From an uncultured Acetatifactor sp. (GTDB lineage: Bacteria > Bacillota > Clostridia > Lachnospirales > Lachnospiraceae), in assembly GCA_934436435.1 (NCBI GenBank), contig CAKSAN010000001.1, forward strand, positions 62,001-126,000: 64,000 nt of DNA, given 5' to 3'. The notes under the pieces were generated by a model. That model had not been told where the DNA came from. It saw nothing but the letters and a program-made list of their open reading frames with translations, and did not search any database. Position numbers and translations under genes: made by a program. This document shows, in pieces, positions 54,020 to 63,605 of this stretch (positions are counted from its first letter, which is position 1; the number at the start of each line of letters is the position of its first letter).

Positions 54020-54439
54020 GTGAAGGGAAAGAAAATACTATGGACAGCTTTTATAGTCCTCTGCGTGGCAGGCTGTATCAGGGGTGCCTATGAGGTCTAT
54101 GGCTATTAACATCCAAATGTAATAATATCTTATCGGGTAGAAGAGGCAGAAGATTTGTATTTGTCCCTGCCTTCTTATGCCATTGAATCCAGATCGTATT
54201 TCGGTTACGCTAAAAAATATGGGGAAGAGATGCGGGAGTGGTGGATTCCTACAAATGAGACGGGAATAAAATTGAGAACCGATTATGTTAAGCCCATTCA
54301 TGTTTCTTCCAACATTTCTGTTGAAAACGGAAAAACCATTATTACCTATAACGGCACGGCAGTTTCGCCAGAGGGGGAAAATGTAACCATCGATAAAACA
54401 GTAGAGTTAAACTTTATAGTGTCGGATAATCTGCCGTAA
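54020..54439 (+). pseudogene. Lipoprotein-like gene interrupted by an in-frame stop
   Basis: GTG 54020, with AAGGAG 9 bases upstream, opens KGKKILWTAFIVLCVAGC, a lipoprotein-type signal. After 29 codons a TAA at 54107-54109 stops it. The same frame continues without another stop to 54439, giving a further 110 residues (HPNVIISYRVEEAEDLYLSL ... TVELNFIVSDNLP) that look like a beta-rich secreted domain. A single base change (for instance TAT to TAA) explains it. Read-through or a separate downstream product from TTG 54155 is possible but has no Shine-Dalgarno. Confidence 0.7.
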
Positions 54440-54508
54440 AGATGAATAGGTACTGCGGATGGATCAGAAGTACAGAAATAGTTATCTGCGAGATAAAAGG
54501 AGATTAGT

Positions 54509-55129
54509 ATGAAAAAATTATTTTTCGTAGTTTCCGTCGTGGGAAGTATATTTTTTATGGCGGCATGTGGATTAAACGACGGACTGAATGAAGAAAACGC
54601 CGTACCGGTTACAGATGCGATGGAGGTGACAGTGGCGGCAACGAATAGTCCCTCCACCCCGGCACCTACACAGGCAGTGACCGTCGAAAATGTCCCTGCA
54701 CCAACGCCATATTGCCACGGAAGATACGATGAAATCGGTTCCTTTTGTGTGTATATCCAAAATTTCAGTACGGATAACGACTATATTGTAGTCCGCCCTG
54801 TGGAATGGATCATCCCGGAGGATGAAAAGCGGATCAATGAATTGGGGCTGGATATGGAAAAGGATCTGATACCCGGTTATTACATAAAGGACTGGGGCTT
54901 CAGCGAAATGAAGATCCCCATCACAGAGAATACGGAATATCATTTTATTGACTATGGGCATGATTTTTCGGAATTGCCAAAGCAGGGGCTTTGTACCATT
55001 ACAAAAGGGGAAGAAATATTCATAAGTTATTGGGAAAAGTATACTTCTATGATGCATGAATATCCTTTCTTCGTGGAACTGAATGAAGATGGAACATTGA
55101 AGTTAATTTCCGAAAAGGTTATTCCTTAA
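54509..55129 (+). CDS. Uncharacterised lipoprotein
   Basis: A 206-residue lipoprotein: signal KKLFFVVSVVGSIFFMAAC with lipobox MAAC (Cys20), a Thr/Pro/Ala-rich linker (30-68) and a globular domain (about 70-206) with two Cys (CHGRY, FCVYI) near its beginning. AAAGGAG precedes ATG 54509. Not recognised as any family. It sits with other secreted or membrane genes of the accessory island. Confidence 0.75.
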   Translation: MKKLFFVVSVVGSIFFMAACGLNDGLNEENAVPVTDAMEVTVAATNSPSTPAPTQAVTVENVPAPTPYCHGRYDEIGSFCVYIQNFSTDNDYIVVRPVEWIIPEDEKRINELGLDMEKDLIPGYYIKDWGFSEMKIPITENTEYHFIDYGHDFSELPKQGLCTITKGEEIFISYWEKYTSMMHEYPFFVELNEDGTLKLISEKVIP

Positions 55130-55147
55130 ATTTTCGGGAGGTGCAAT

Positions 55148-55573
55148 ATGATAAGTCAAATGCAGTTCAGCTTATGGGAGAATGTTTTAACCATTCTGTT
55201 TTTAACAGCGATCATTTTATTGATCTGTTATTTATGCCTGCGCCGCCGCGTCAGGGGAGCTTTTCGCACACAGACCATAGAAGAAGCAGTCGTGCTTTCA
55301 AAGAGTACAAGTACGGATACCTCCCAGACCGTTTATCTCCAGAACGCAAATGTGGCGACCGGACTGGTAGAACGAGAAGCAGTGAATCAGATTACCTTTC
55401 AGGACAGGGATCATCCGGAAAAATGTGTCACACTGGAAGTAGATGATACCATTTTTACAACGTTGAAGGAAGGAGAACAGGGGAAATTAATATTCCGTGA
55501 CATGCGCCTGCTATCCTTTGGGGCGCTGCAAGCGCAGAATCATAAGAAATATAAATTCAAGGGGATTTCTTAA
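55148..55573 (+). CDS. Membrane-anchored DUF2500-like protein
   Basis: A 141-residue protein with one N-terminal helix (about 10-32) and a small beta-rich domain (AVVLSKSTSTDTSQTVYLQN, then NQITFQDRD...VTLEVDDTIFTTLKEGEQGKLIFRD). The second half resembles the DUF2500 fold, in which a short domain ends with a G-x-L-x-F strand. ATG 55148 follows GGGAGG by 6 bases. Function unknown. Confidence 0.65.
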   Translation: MISQMQFSLWENVLTILFLTAIILLICYLCLRRRVRGAFRTQTIEEAVVLSKSTSTDTSQTVYLQNANVATGLVEREAVNQITFQDRDHPEKCVTLEVDDTIFTTLKEGEQGKLIFRDMRLLSFGALQAQNHKKYKFKGIS

Positions 55574-55586
55574 CCGACCACTTTGA

Positions 55587-55622
55587 CCACCAGTTCAGGA
55601 TCATGGAACTGGTGGTTTTTTT
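55587..55622 (+). terminator. Terminator after the DUF2500-like gene
   Basis: CCACCAGTTC (55587-55596) pairs with GAACTGGTGG (55606-55615); seven T residues follow. Confidence 0.9.
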
Positions 55623-55675
55623 CTTAATGTGATAAAATAGTGGAAGAATTTTATTTGAAAGAGGTGAAAACTACT

Positions 55676-55717
55676 ATGAAATTTATCCGAGGTAACTACT
55701 CAGTACAGTTGATGTAA
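55676..55717 (+). CDS. Possible 13-residue leader peptide
   Basis: ATG 55676 opens MKFIRGNYSVQLM and a TAA at 55715-55717. AAAGAGGTG lies upstream with a usable spacing. It stands about 100 bases before the ABC gene. It could be a leader peptide, the start of a decayed gene, or chance. Confidence 0.3.
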   Translation: MKFIRGNYSVQLM

Positions 55718-55815
55718 ACTGTTGGCAGATTGTGCTGAGGTGAATAGAAACTTGCTGGCAGTCGTTGACTGTACTGTCCTGATGATGAAGATACAATGTA
55801 TAAAGGAGTACAGTT

Positions 55816-57500
55816 ATGCGCTATATAAAAGAAGTATTAAAGAAAAACAGAATATGGGTATTGGTCTACATTGGACTGGGGATATTGAATGCATTTATGG
55901 CTAATTACAAGGCCAATTATTTTCAAAAGATCCTTGATGGGTTAGCTGACAGAACACTTGCCTTTGCAGGAGTTGTGACATATGGTTTTATTTTGTTGAT
56001 AAATTATTGTATGAATTATCTGGATAATTATCCTGAGAAGAAGCTGGAACAAGGTATCTATCTGGATTTTAAGCTTTTGTCTTTTGAAAAAATAAGTACC
56101 ATTGATTATACAGAATATCAGAAGACCGGTACGGGAAAAATTGTTCAAAAGATTGAAAGCGGTTCATCTGCGGGAAGAAATGTAATATTTCATTTCTGGC
56201 TGCGGTTGTTTCGGAATCTGCTTCCCACCATTGTTTTCAGTGTGTACTTTATCTGGAAAATTGACCCAAAAGTTACCTATGTGTTGTTTGCAGGCTATCT
56301 GCTTATTTTTATAATAACCAATATTCTGCTAAAGTTTTTATATAAGATAAAAGAAAACATTTTAAACAGTGAAGAGCTGTTAAATCATTATCTGATCAGA
56401 GGCTTTATGGAAATGCCGGTGTTCCGTATGAACAGGCAGTTTCCGAATGAAATAAGGAAAACTCGTAAGGCTAAAGAGGATATTGTTTCCTCAAAAGTAA
56501 AAATGAATATGATCCATGAAGCATTTTTTACGATATTTGCGCTGCTTATGGCAATGTTGGATATTGGTATTCTTTTTTACGCATGGAAAATGCAAAATCT
56601 TACCGTGGGTTCTGTAGCTGCATTAATTGCATTGATTGAAAATGCTTATACACCTATCGCTATTTTTAATGTACTTTATGTCCAATATAAATTGGATAAG
56701 GCATCTTATAAGAGATTTGAAGAATTTTTAGCTTTCAAAGAGGATGAACAATTAAGCAATGGTAACGAAATAACTACGGATGTTGGTGAAATAGCAATCA
56801 AAAACTTATCCTTTCAATATGCGAACCGAAAAATTATTAATAATCTGAGCCTGTTCATAAAGAAGGGCGAAAAGATAGCCTTTGTAGGAGAAAGTGGTTC
56901 CGGAAAATCAACCCTGATCAAGATATTATTGGGGCTGCTGAAATACCATCAGGGAGAAATCCACCTGGGAGATAGGGAGTTAAGTGGAATTTGTCTTAAT
57001 AGTTTGTATGACAAAGTCAGTTATATCTCACAGGATGCCCCTGTTTTTGATGGAACCCTAAAAGAGAATCTGATATTCGACAAAAAGGTACCGGAGGAAC
57101 AATGCTGGATGCCTTGAGAGAAGTGCAGCTGTCTCATCTGGTTGAGAATTTTGCGGAAGGCTTAGACACTGAAATCGGTGAAAAAGGAACCTGTTTATCC
57201 GGTGGTGAAAAACAAAGACTCGCCCTGGCCCGCTTGTGGTTTGAGACTCCTGAACTTGTCATTTTGGATGAAGCAACCGCTGCAATGGATAATTTAACAG
57301 AAGAAACAGTAATGAAATCCGTTCTGAAAAAGCTGAAAAACGAAACGGTCATTGCAATCGCACACAGACTGAATTCCATTGCCGGTTTTGACAGAATCAT
57401 TCTCTTTCGAGAAGGGAAAATTGTCGGACAGGGGTCTTTTGAAGATCTGCTGCGGACAGATCCTTATTTTATGGATCTTTACCATGCAAATATGCAATAA
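55816..57500 (+). pseudogene. ABC transporter (permease-ATPase) broken by a frameshift
   Basis: The first frame (55816-57117, 433 codons) carries six transmembrane helices (about 15-300) and the first half of the ATPase: Walker A GESGSGKST and the Q-loop SYISQDAP. It ends prematurely with QCWMP. The rest is read in the -1 frame from 57102 (to 57500, 132 codons): signature LSGGEKQR, Walker B LVILDEATAAMD and H-loop IAHRLNS. One lost A near 57100 would restore a single 565-residue exporter. GGAGG (57093-57097) stands 4 bases before ATG 57102, so a split protein is a less likely alternative. GTATAAAGGAG precedes ATG 55816. AT-rich, like the rest of the island. Confidence 0.85.
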
Positions 57501-57552
57501 TTGTCGATACTATCCCTTGTATTTTTTGCTTTTCCAAACACAAAATCTATGA

Positions 57553-57558
57553 TATACT
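57553..57558 (+). promoter_or_regulatory. Extended -10 promoter for the parE/parC-like pair
   Basis: TGATATACT: TG one base before TATACT (57553-57558), with a weak TTTTCC at 57530-57535, 17 bases upstream. Confidence 0.5.
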
Positions 57559-57593
57559 TAAGACAATAATGTGTTGATAAGGAGTTCCATTTC

Positions 57594-59516
57594 ATGGCAA
57601 AAGACAATAATTATGACGCCTCGAGTATTACCGTCCTGGAAGGTCTGGAAGCGGTAAGAAAGAGACCCGGAATGTATATCGGCAGTGTCTCCACCAAGGG
57701 TCTGAACCACCTGATCTACGAGATCGTGGACAACTCTGTGGACGAGCATCTGGCCGGATACTGCGATACGATAAAAGTAACTCTGGAAGCGGACGGTTCC
57801 GCCACGGTAGAAGATAACGGACGTGGTATTCCCGTGGGAATGCACGAAAAAGGGATCAGCGCGGAGCGTCTGGTATTCACGACTCTGCATGCCGGCGGTA
57901 AATTTGACAATTCCGCCTATAAGACCAGCGGTGGTCTGCATGGTGTAGGTTCCTCTGTAGTAAATGCCCTTTCCACAAAGTTGACTGTCAGAGTCAAGAG
58001 CGGCGGCTGCATTTATGAGGATAGATATGAGAGAGGTATTCCCGTCATGGATCTGGTGGACGGTCTGCTTCCCGTAGTGGGCAAGACCAGGGAGACCGGT
58101 ACGACCATCAATTTTCTGCCGGATGACACCATCTTTGACAAGACCCGTTTCAAGGAAGACGAGGTCAAGAGCCGTCTTCATGAGACCGCTTATCTGAACC
58201 CGAAGCTTACGATCATTTTTGAAGACAAGAGAAAAGAAGAACCGGAGAAGATCACTTACCATGAGCCGGAAGGCATCATCGGCTTCATAAAAGACATGAA
58301 CCGTTCGAAGGAGACTGTCCATGATGTCATTTTCTTTTCCGGCGAGAGCGAAGGCATCTCCGTGGAAGTTGCCTTCCAGTATGTCAATGAATTTCACGAA
58401 AATGTACTGGGCTTCTGTAATAACATTTACAACTCTGAGGGTGGTACCCACCTCACCGGTTTTAAGACCCAGTTCACCAATGTGATCAATACCTATGCCC
58501 GTGAGCTTAATATTTTAAAGGAAAAGGATGCGAACTTTACCGGTGCCGATGTCCGGAACGGAATGACGGCAGTGGTATCCATCAAGCATCCGGATCCCCG
58601 TTTCGAAGGACAGACCAAGACGAAGTTGGACAATCAGGACGCTGCCAAGGCCGTAGCCAAGGTGACCGGCGAAGAGATCGTCCGATTCTTCGACCGCAAT
58701 CTGGAGACTTTGAAGAGCATTATCGGCTGTGCGGAAAAAGCAGCCAAGATCCGTAAGACAGAAGAGAAGGCCAAGACCAATATGCTGACGAAGCAGAAAT
58801 TCTCCTTTGATTCCAACGGAAAACTGGCGAACTGCGAGTCCAGAGATCCCTCCAAATGTGAGATCTTCATCGTAGAGGGTGACTCTGCGGGCGGCAGTGC
58901 CAAGACTGCCAGGAACCGTATGTATCAGGCCATCCTTCCGATCCGCGGCAAGATCCTGAATGTAGAGAAAGCCAGCATTGACAAAGTACTGGCCAATGCC
59001 GAGATCAAGACCATGATCAATGCTTTTGGCTGCGGATTTTCCGAGGGCTACGGTAACGATTTCGATATCAGCAAATTACGCTATGACAAGATCATCATCA
59101 TGGCGGATGCCGATGTGGACGGTGCGCATATTTCCACTTTGCTGCTGACCTTATTCTATCGTTTCATGCCTGATTTGATCTTCGAAGGCCACGTATACAT
59201 AGCAATGCCTCCCTTATATAAGGCTATGCCCTCCAAGGGAGAAGAAAAATATCTGTATGATGACAAAGCGCTGGAAAAATATCGTAAGACCCACAAGGGA
59301 CCCTTTACCTTACAGCGATACAAAGGTCTGGGTGAGATGGATGCCGAACAGCTGTGGGAGACCACATTGGATCCGGAGCGCAGACTGTTAAAATTAGTAG
59401 AAATCGAGGATGCCCGTATGGCTTCCGAGATGACCGAGCTTCTCATGGGCACGGATGTGCCGCCCAGAAAAGCATTTATTTACGATCACGCTACGGATGC
59501 GGAATTAGACATCTAG
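57594..59516 (+). CDS. parE: Type IIA topoisomerase, ATPase subunit (ParE/GyrB-like)
   Basis: A 640-residue ATPase subunit: GHKL ATP site (VDNSVDEHLAGY, VEDNGRGIPV, SGGLHGVGSSVVNALS), transducer, and TOPRIM with EGDSAGGS and DADVDGAHI (metal ligands). The C-terminal GyrB-type insert common to proteobacteria is absent. ParE and GyrB are hard to separate; I lean to ParE because of the neighbouring subunit and because the dnaA-dnaN-recF context of true gyrB is missing. AAGGAG precedes ATG 57594. Confidence 0.85.
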   Translation: MAKDNNYDASSITVLEGLEAVRKRPGMYIGSVSTKGLNHLIYEIVDNSVDEHLAGYCDTIKVTLEADGSATVEDNGRGIPVGMHEKGISAERLVFTTLHAGGKFDNSAYKTSGGLHGVGSSVVNALSTKLTVRVKSGGCIYEDRYERGIPVMDLVDGLLPVVGKTRETGTTINFLPDDTIFDKTRFKEDEVKSRLHETAYLNPKLTIIFEDKRKEEPEKITYHEPEGIIGFIKDMNRSKETVHDVIFFSGESEGISVEVAFQYVNEFHENVLGFCNNIYNSEGGTHLTGFKTQFTNVINTYARELNILKEKDANFTGADVRNGMTAVVSIKHPDPRFEGQTKTKLDNQDAAKAVAKVTGEEIVRFFDRNLETLKSIIGCAEKAAKIRKTEEKAKTNMLTKQKFSFDSNGKLANCESRDPSKCEIFIVEGDSAGGSAKTARNRMYQAILPIRGKILNVEKASIDKVLANAEIKTMINAFGCGFSEGYGNDFDISKLRYDKIIIMADADVDGAHISTLLLTLFYRFMPDLIFEGHVYIAMPPLYKAMPSKGEEKYLYDDKALEKYRKTHKGPFTLQRYKGLGEMDAEQLWETTLDPERRLLKLVEIEDARMASEMTELLMGTDVPPRKAFIYDHATDAELDI

Positions 59517-59562
59517 AAGCGCCGATCCTGAAATGTAATGTCAGCAAGAACGGAGATTAGAA

Positions 59563-61803
59563 ATGGACGACAGCAGAATCATAAAAACAGAATACTCCGA
59601 GGAGATGCAGAAATCGTTCATCGACTATGCCATGAGCGTTATCATCGCCAGAGCACTTCCGGATGTCAGAGACGGTCTGAAACCGGTACAGCGTAGAACC
59701 CTCTACGATATGCACGAACTGGGGATCCGTTATGACAGACCCTACCGTAAAAGCGCCCGTATCGTAGGTGATACCATGGGTAAGTACCATCCCCACGGCG
59801 ACAGTTCCATCTATGAGGCGCTGGTAGTGATGAGCCAGGATTTCAAAAAGGGCATGCCCCTGATCGACGGCCACGGCAACTTCGGTAACATCGAAGGAGA
59901 CGGTGCCGCTGCCATGCGTTATACCGAAGCCAGGCTTCAGAAAGTGACGCAGGAAGCATTTCTGGCGGATCTGGACAAGGACGTGGTAGACTTCGTGCCG
60001 AACTTCGATGAAACGGAAAAAGAGCCTTCCGTATTGCCGGTAAAGATCCCCAATCTGCTGGTCAACGGTTCGGAGGGTATCGCCGTCGGTATGGCTACCA
60101 GTATTCCTCCACACAATCTCGGAGAAGTCATCGATGCCGTAAAAGCCTACATGCTCAATAACGAGATCACCACAAAAGAGCTGATGCGTTATCTGAAGGG
60201 GCCGGATTTCCCCACCGGAGGCATTGTTATCAATAAAGATGAACTGGAAGAAATCTATGAAACCGGTGCCGGCAAGATCAAGCTGCGGGGCAAGGTGGAA
60301 TTGCAAAAGGGAAAAGCCGGCAAGACCAATGTAGTGATCACCGAAATTCCCTACACCATGATCGGTGCCAATATTGCGAAGTTCCTATCTGACGTGGCGG
60401 CCCTTTCCGAGACAAAGAAGACTCAGGATATCGTGGATATTTCCAACCAGTCTTCCAAGGAGGGCATCCGTATCGTGATCGAACTGCGCAAAGATGCCGA
60501 TCCCGAGAACTTTGTAAATATGCTCTATAAGAAGACCCGTCTGGAAGATACCTTCGGTGTGAACATGCTGGCCATTGCAAACGGCAGACCGGAGACCATG
60601 GGCTTAAAGCAGATCATCAAGGCCAATGTGGACTTCCAGTTTGAAGTAGCTACCAGAAAATATACCAATCTGCTGGCCAAAGAGCAGGAGCGCAAGGAGA
60701 TTCAGGAAGGTCTGATCAAGGCTTGCAACGTGATCGATCTTGTCATTGAAATATTACGTGGTTCCAAGGATCGTGCCATGGCAAAGGCCTGCCTCGTAGA
60801 AGGCAAGGTGGACGGCATCAAGTTCAAGTCCAAGGAATCCAGGATCATGGCGACCCAGCTGATGTTTACCGAGAAACAGGCCAACGCCATTCTGGAGATG
60901 CGTCTGTATAAGTTGATCGGTCTGGAACTGGAGGCTCTGATCAACGAGCACGAAGAGACCATGGCCAATATCTATCGCTACGAGGATATTCTGGATCGCA
61001 GAGATTCCATGGCACAGGTCATCATGAACGAACTGGACGGCTTCAAGAAGGAATACAGCCATCCCCGCAAGACCGTCATCGAGAACGGACAGGAAGCGGT
61101 CTACAAGGAAAAGGAACTGGAAGAGATGGATGTGGTCTTCCTTATGGATCGTTTCGGCTATGCCAAGACCGTGGATGTCTCTACTTACGAGCGGAATAAA
61201 GAAGCTGCAGATGCAGAGAATAAATATATCTTCACCTGTAAAAATACCGGTCGTGTCTGCCTGTTCACCAACACCGGACAGATGCACACCATCAAGGTTC
61301 TGGATCTTCCTTACGGCAAGTTCCGTGACAAGGGCACACCCATTGACAACGTAAGCAACTTCAGCCAGCAGACCGAAGAAATCGTTTATATCACCAGTCA
61401 GAGGGAGTTGAATCTGTGTCAGGTGATCTTCGCCACCGCTCAGTCCATGTTAAAAGTGGTAGACGGTGGAGAATTTGATGTGACCAAGCGTACTGTTGCC
61501 GCCACGAAGCTGGCGGAAGGTGACAGCGTCGTCAGTGTTGCGGCTCTTACGGACCAGCGGAATATTGTATTGCAGACGAAAGGTGGATTTTTCCTGCGCT
61601 TTGCCGTAGATGAAATCCCGGAAAAGAAAAAGGGAGCCATCGGTGTCCGCGGTATGAAGTTAAATGACGGTGATCAGGTGGAAAATGTATATTATACGAA
61701 GAATGCCGTAGAGACCATCATTGAATATAAGGGCAAGGAACTTGTCCTGAACAATCTGAAGCTTGGAAAGCGCGACAGCAAAGGCACCAAGGTCAGAGTA
61801 TAA
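59563..61803 (+). CDS. parC: Type IIA topoisomerase, cleavage subunit (ParC-like)
   Basis: A 746-residue cleavage subunit. The winged-helix QRDR reads [19 protein letters not shown] (Ser and Glu as in ParC), and the catalytic Tyr lies in [11 protein letters not shown]. The C-terminal beta-pinwheel blades ([75 protein letters not shown]) lack a GyrA box; [13 protein letters not shown] occupies the place. Therefore decatenation rather than negative supercoiling is the likely role. It starts 46 bases after parE. Confidence 0.85.
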   Translation: MDDSRIIKTEYSEEMQKSFIDYAMSVIIARALPDVRDGLKPVQRRTLYDMHELGIRYDRPYRKSARIVGDTMGKYHPHGDSSIYEALVVMSQDFKKGMPLIDGHGNFGNIEGDGAAAMRYTEARLQKVTQEAFLADLDKDVVDFVPNFDETEKEPSVLPVKIPNLLVNGSEGIAVGMATSIPPHNLGEVIDAVKAYMLNNEITTKELMRYLKGPDFPTGGIVINKDELEEIYETGAGKIKLRGKVELQKGKAGKTNVVITEIPYTMIGANIAKFLSDVAALSETKKTQDIVDISNQSSKEGIRIVIELRKDADPENFVNMLYKKTRLEDTFGVNMLAIANGRPETMGLKQIIKANVDFQFEVATRKYTNLLAKEQERKEIQEGLIKACNVIDLVIEILRGSKDRAMAKACLVEGKVDGIKFKSKESRIMATQLMFTEKQANAILEMRLYKLIGLELEALINEHEETMANIYRYEDILDRRDSMAQVIMNELDGFKKEYSHPRKTVIENGQEAVYKEKELEEMDVVFLMDRFGYAKTVDVSTYERNKEAADAENKYIFTCKNTGRVCLFTNTGQMHTIKVLDLPYGKFRDKGTPIDNVSNFSQQTEEIVYITSQRELNLCQVIFATAQSMLKVVDGGEFDVTKRTVAATKLAEGDSVVSVAALTDQRNIVLQTKGGFFLRFAVDEIPEKKKGAIGVRGMKLNDGDQVENVYYTKNAVETIIEYKGKELVLNNLKLGKRDSKGTKVRV

Positions 61804-61834
61804 CATAGTCAGCTTAGAAAACGGAGAAAAATAT

Positions 61835-62383
61835 ATGAGAGTCATAGCAGGAACCGCAAGAAGTCTGCCGTTAAAGGCACCGGAGGGAATGGATACCAGA
61901 CCCACCACCGACCGGATCAAGGAAACCCTTTTTAATATGTTGCAGACCTATATTCCCGATTGTGTGTTTGTGGATATTTTCAGCGGAAGCGGCGGCATCG
62001 GCATCGAAGCCTTGAGCCGCGGTGCCAGAAAAGCGTATTTTATCGAGAATGCTCCAAAGGCTCTGGCCTGTATTGAGGACAATCTGACATTTACGAAAAT
62101 GAAAGACCGTGCTATAGTATTAAAACAGGATGCCTGTGCAGGACTGACCGGCATCTATGAAAAGCATGTGGATGTGATCTTCATGGATCCTCCCTATGAT
62201 CAGGAGCAGGAGCGCAGAGTTTTAGAGCAGCTGCGCTATGCAAAATATGTCTCCGAAGAGACATTGATCCTGGTAGAGGCTTCTCTGCATACCGATTTTT
62301 CCTATGCGGAAGACTTAGGGTTTGAAGTGATCCGTGAGAAAAAATACAAAACCAACAAGCATGTGTTCCTTCGTAAGAAGTAA
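61835..62383 (+). CDS. rsmD: 16S rRNA (guanine(966)-N2)-methyltransferase RsmD
   Basis: A 182-residue SAM-dependent methyltransferase. N-terminal RVIAGTARSLPLKAP, TRPTTDRIKETLFNML, SAM motif VDIFSGSGGIGIEALSRGA, and catalytic MDPPYD. ATG 61835 with CGGAG upstream is chosen over the longer open frame. It is followed by coaD after 21 bases, the usual order in Firmicutes. Confidence 0.95.
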   Translation: MRVIAGTARSLPLKAPEGMDTRPTTDRIKETLFNMLQTYIPDCVFVDIFSGSGGIGIEALSRGARKAYFIENAPKALACIEDNLTFTKMKDRAIVLKQDACAGLTGIYEKHVDVIFMDPPYDQEQERRVLEQLRYAKYVSEETLILVEASLHTDFSYAEDLGFEVIREKKYKTNKHVFLRKK

Positions 62384-62404
62384 CACCGAAAGGTATGGAC
62401 CTAT

Positions 62405-62914
62405 ATGAAAAGAGCTGTTTACACCGGAAGCTTTGATCCCGTCACTAACGGACATATGGATATCATCCGACGGGCTGCCGAAATATTTGATGTTCTGATC
62501 GTCAGTGTTTTGAACAATAAAGAAAAGACACCGTTGTTTTCTGTAGAGGAACGTGTTAAGATACTAGAAGAAGCCACGAAAGATCTGCCCAATGTGCAGA
62601 TCGACAGTTTCAGCGGACTTCTGGTGGACTACGCCAGAGAGAAGGATCTTCATGTCATCGTCCGGGGCCTGCGTGCCATTACGGATTTCGAGTATGAATT
62701 GCAGATGGCACAGACCAACCGGATGCTGTCCCACGGCAAAATAGATACGGTATTTTTGACCACCAGTCTGGAATACGCTTACCTGAGTTCTTCTGCCATC
62801 AAGCAGATTGCAAGCTTTGACGGAGATATTACCCCCTGTGTTCCGGATTTTGTAGCGAAACTGATCTACGACAAATATCGGGAGAAAAAGCTTTCAGAGA
62901 ATAGTGATGTGTAA
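62405..62914 (+). CDS. coaD: Phosphopantetheine adenylyltransferase
   Basis: The fourth CoA biosynthesis step: phosphopantetheine + ATP to dephospho-CoA. The 169-residue nucleotidyltransferase has the T/HxGH-type motif in [19 protein letters not shown] (here TNGH, His18) and the KMSKS-like SSSAIKQI, plus [19 protein letters not shown]. Complete; normal length. Confidence 0.97.
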   Translation: MKRAVYTGSFDPVTNGHMDIIRRAAEIFDVLIVSVLNNKEKTPLFSVEERVKILEEATKDLPNVQIDSFSGLLVDYAREKDLHVIVRGLRAITDFEYELQMAQTNRMLSHGKIDTVFLTTSLEYAYLSSSAIKQIASFDGDITPCVPDFVAKLIYDKYREKKLSENSDV

Positions 62915-62928
62915 ATAAGGAGAGTTTC

Positions 62929-63528
62929 ATGAGCAGCAGAATCGAACAGTTAATTGATGAAATAGAAGAATACATCGAGGGTTGCAAGCCGAAGTTCATG
63001 TCCAACACCGAGATCATAGTGAATAAAGATGAGATCGATGAATTATTGCGGGAACTGCGTATGAAGACCCCGGATGAGATTAAGCGCTACCAGAAGATCA
63101 TCAGCAACAAGGAAGCCATTTTAAACGATGCCAAAGCGAAGGCAGAAGCATTGATCAATGAGGCTACCGTGCATACCAACGAGCTGATCAACGAGCATGA
63201 GATCATGCAGCAGGCTTACGCCCAGGCCAACGAAGTCGTTACCATGGCCAGCAAACAGGCTCAGGAAATTCTGGATAATGCCACCATTGAGGCTAACAAC
63301 GTAAAATCCGCTGCCATGCAGTATATGGATGATATGCTGGCGCATCTGGAGAATATTATTTCCGCTTCCACACAGCAGGCCAGTGCCAACTATGACGCCC
63401 TGATCGGCAATCTGAACCAATACCGTGATATTATCCAGTCCAACCGCAGTGAGCTTCACCCGGTGGATGAGGATCTGGAGGATGTCGATACTTCTTCCGA
63501 CGATAAAGACGATCTGACTGTCATGTAA
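62929..63528 (+). CDS. Coiled-coil protein, V-ATPase subunit H/DivIVA-like
   Basis: A 199-residue soluble protein, mostly a coiled coil with Ala-rich heptads (residues about 30-165) and an acidic tail. Clostridial proteins of this type next to coaD are often labelled as V-type ATPase subunit H-like or DivIVA-like; the function is unknown. ATAAGGAGAG lies before ATG 62929. A terminator follows. Confidence 0.75.
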   Translation: MSSRIEQLIDEIEEYIEGCKPKFMSNTEIIVNKDEIDELLRELRMKTPDEIKRYQKIISNKEAILNDAKAKAEALINEATVHTNELINEHEIMQQAYAQANEVVTMASKQAQEILDNATIEANNVKSAAMQYMDDMLAHLENIISASTQQASANYDALIGNLNQYRDIIQSNRSELHPVDEDLEDVDTSSDDKDDLTVM

Positions 63529-63552
63529 TATGTAATAAAAGTAAGGAATCAT

Positions 63553-63584
63553 AAAACCAGTTTTCTGCTGAAAGCTGGTTTTTT
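63553..63584 (+). terminator. Terminator after the coiled-coil gene
   Basis: A 13-pair stem (63553-63565 with 63570-63582, one G-T pair) with a TGCT loop and a short T-run. Confidence 0.8.
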
Positions 63585-63605
63585 AAAAATAAAGGAAGCA
63601 GATAA

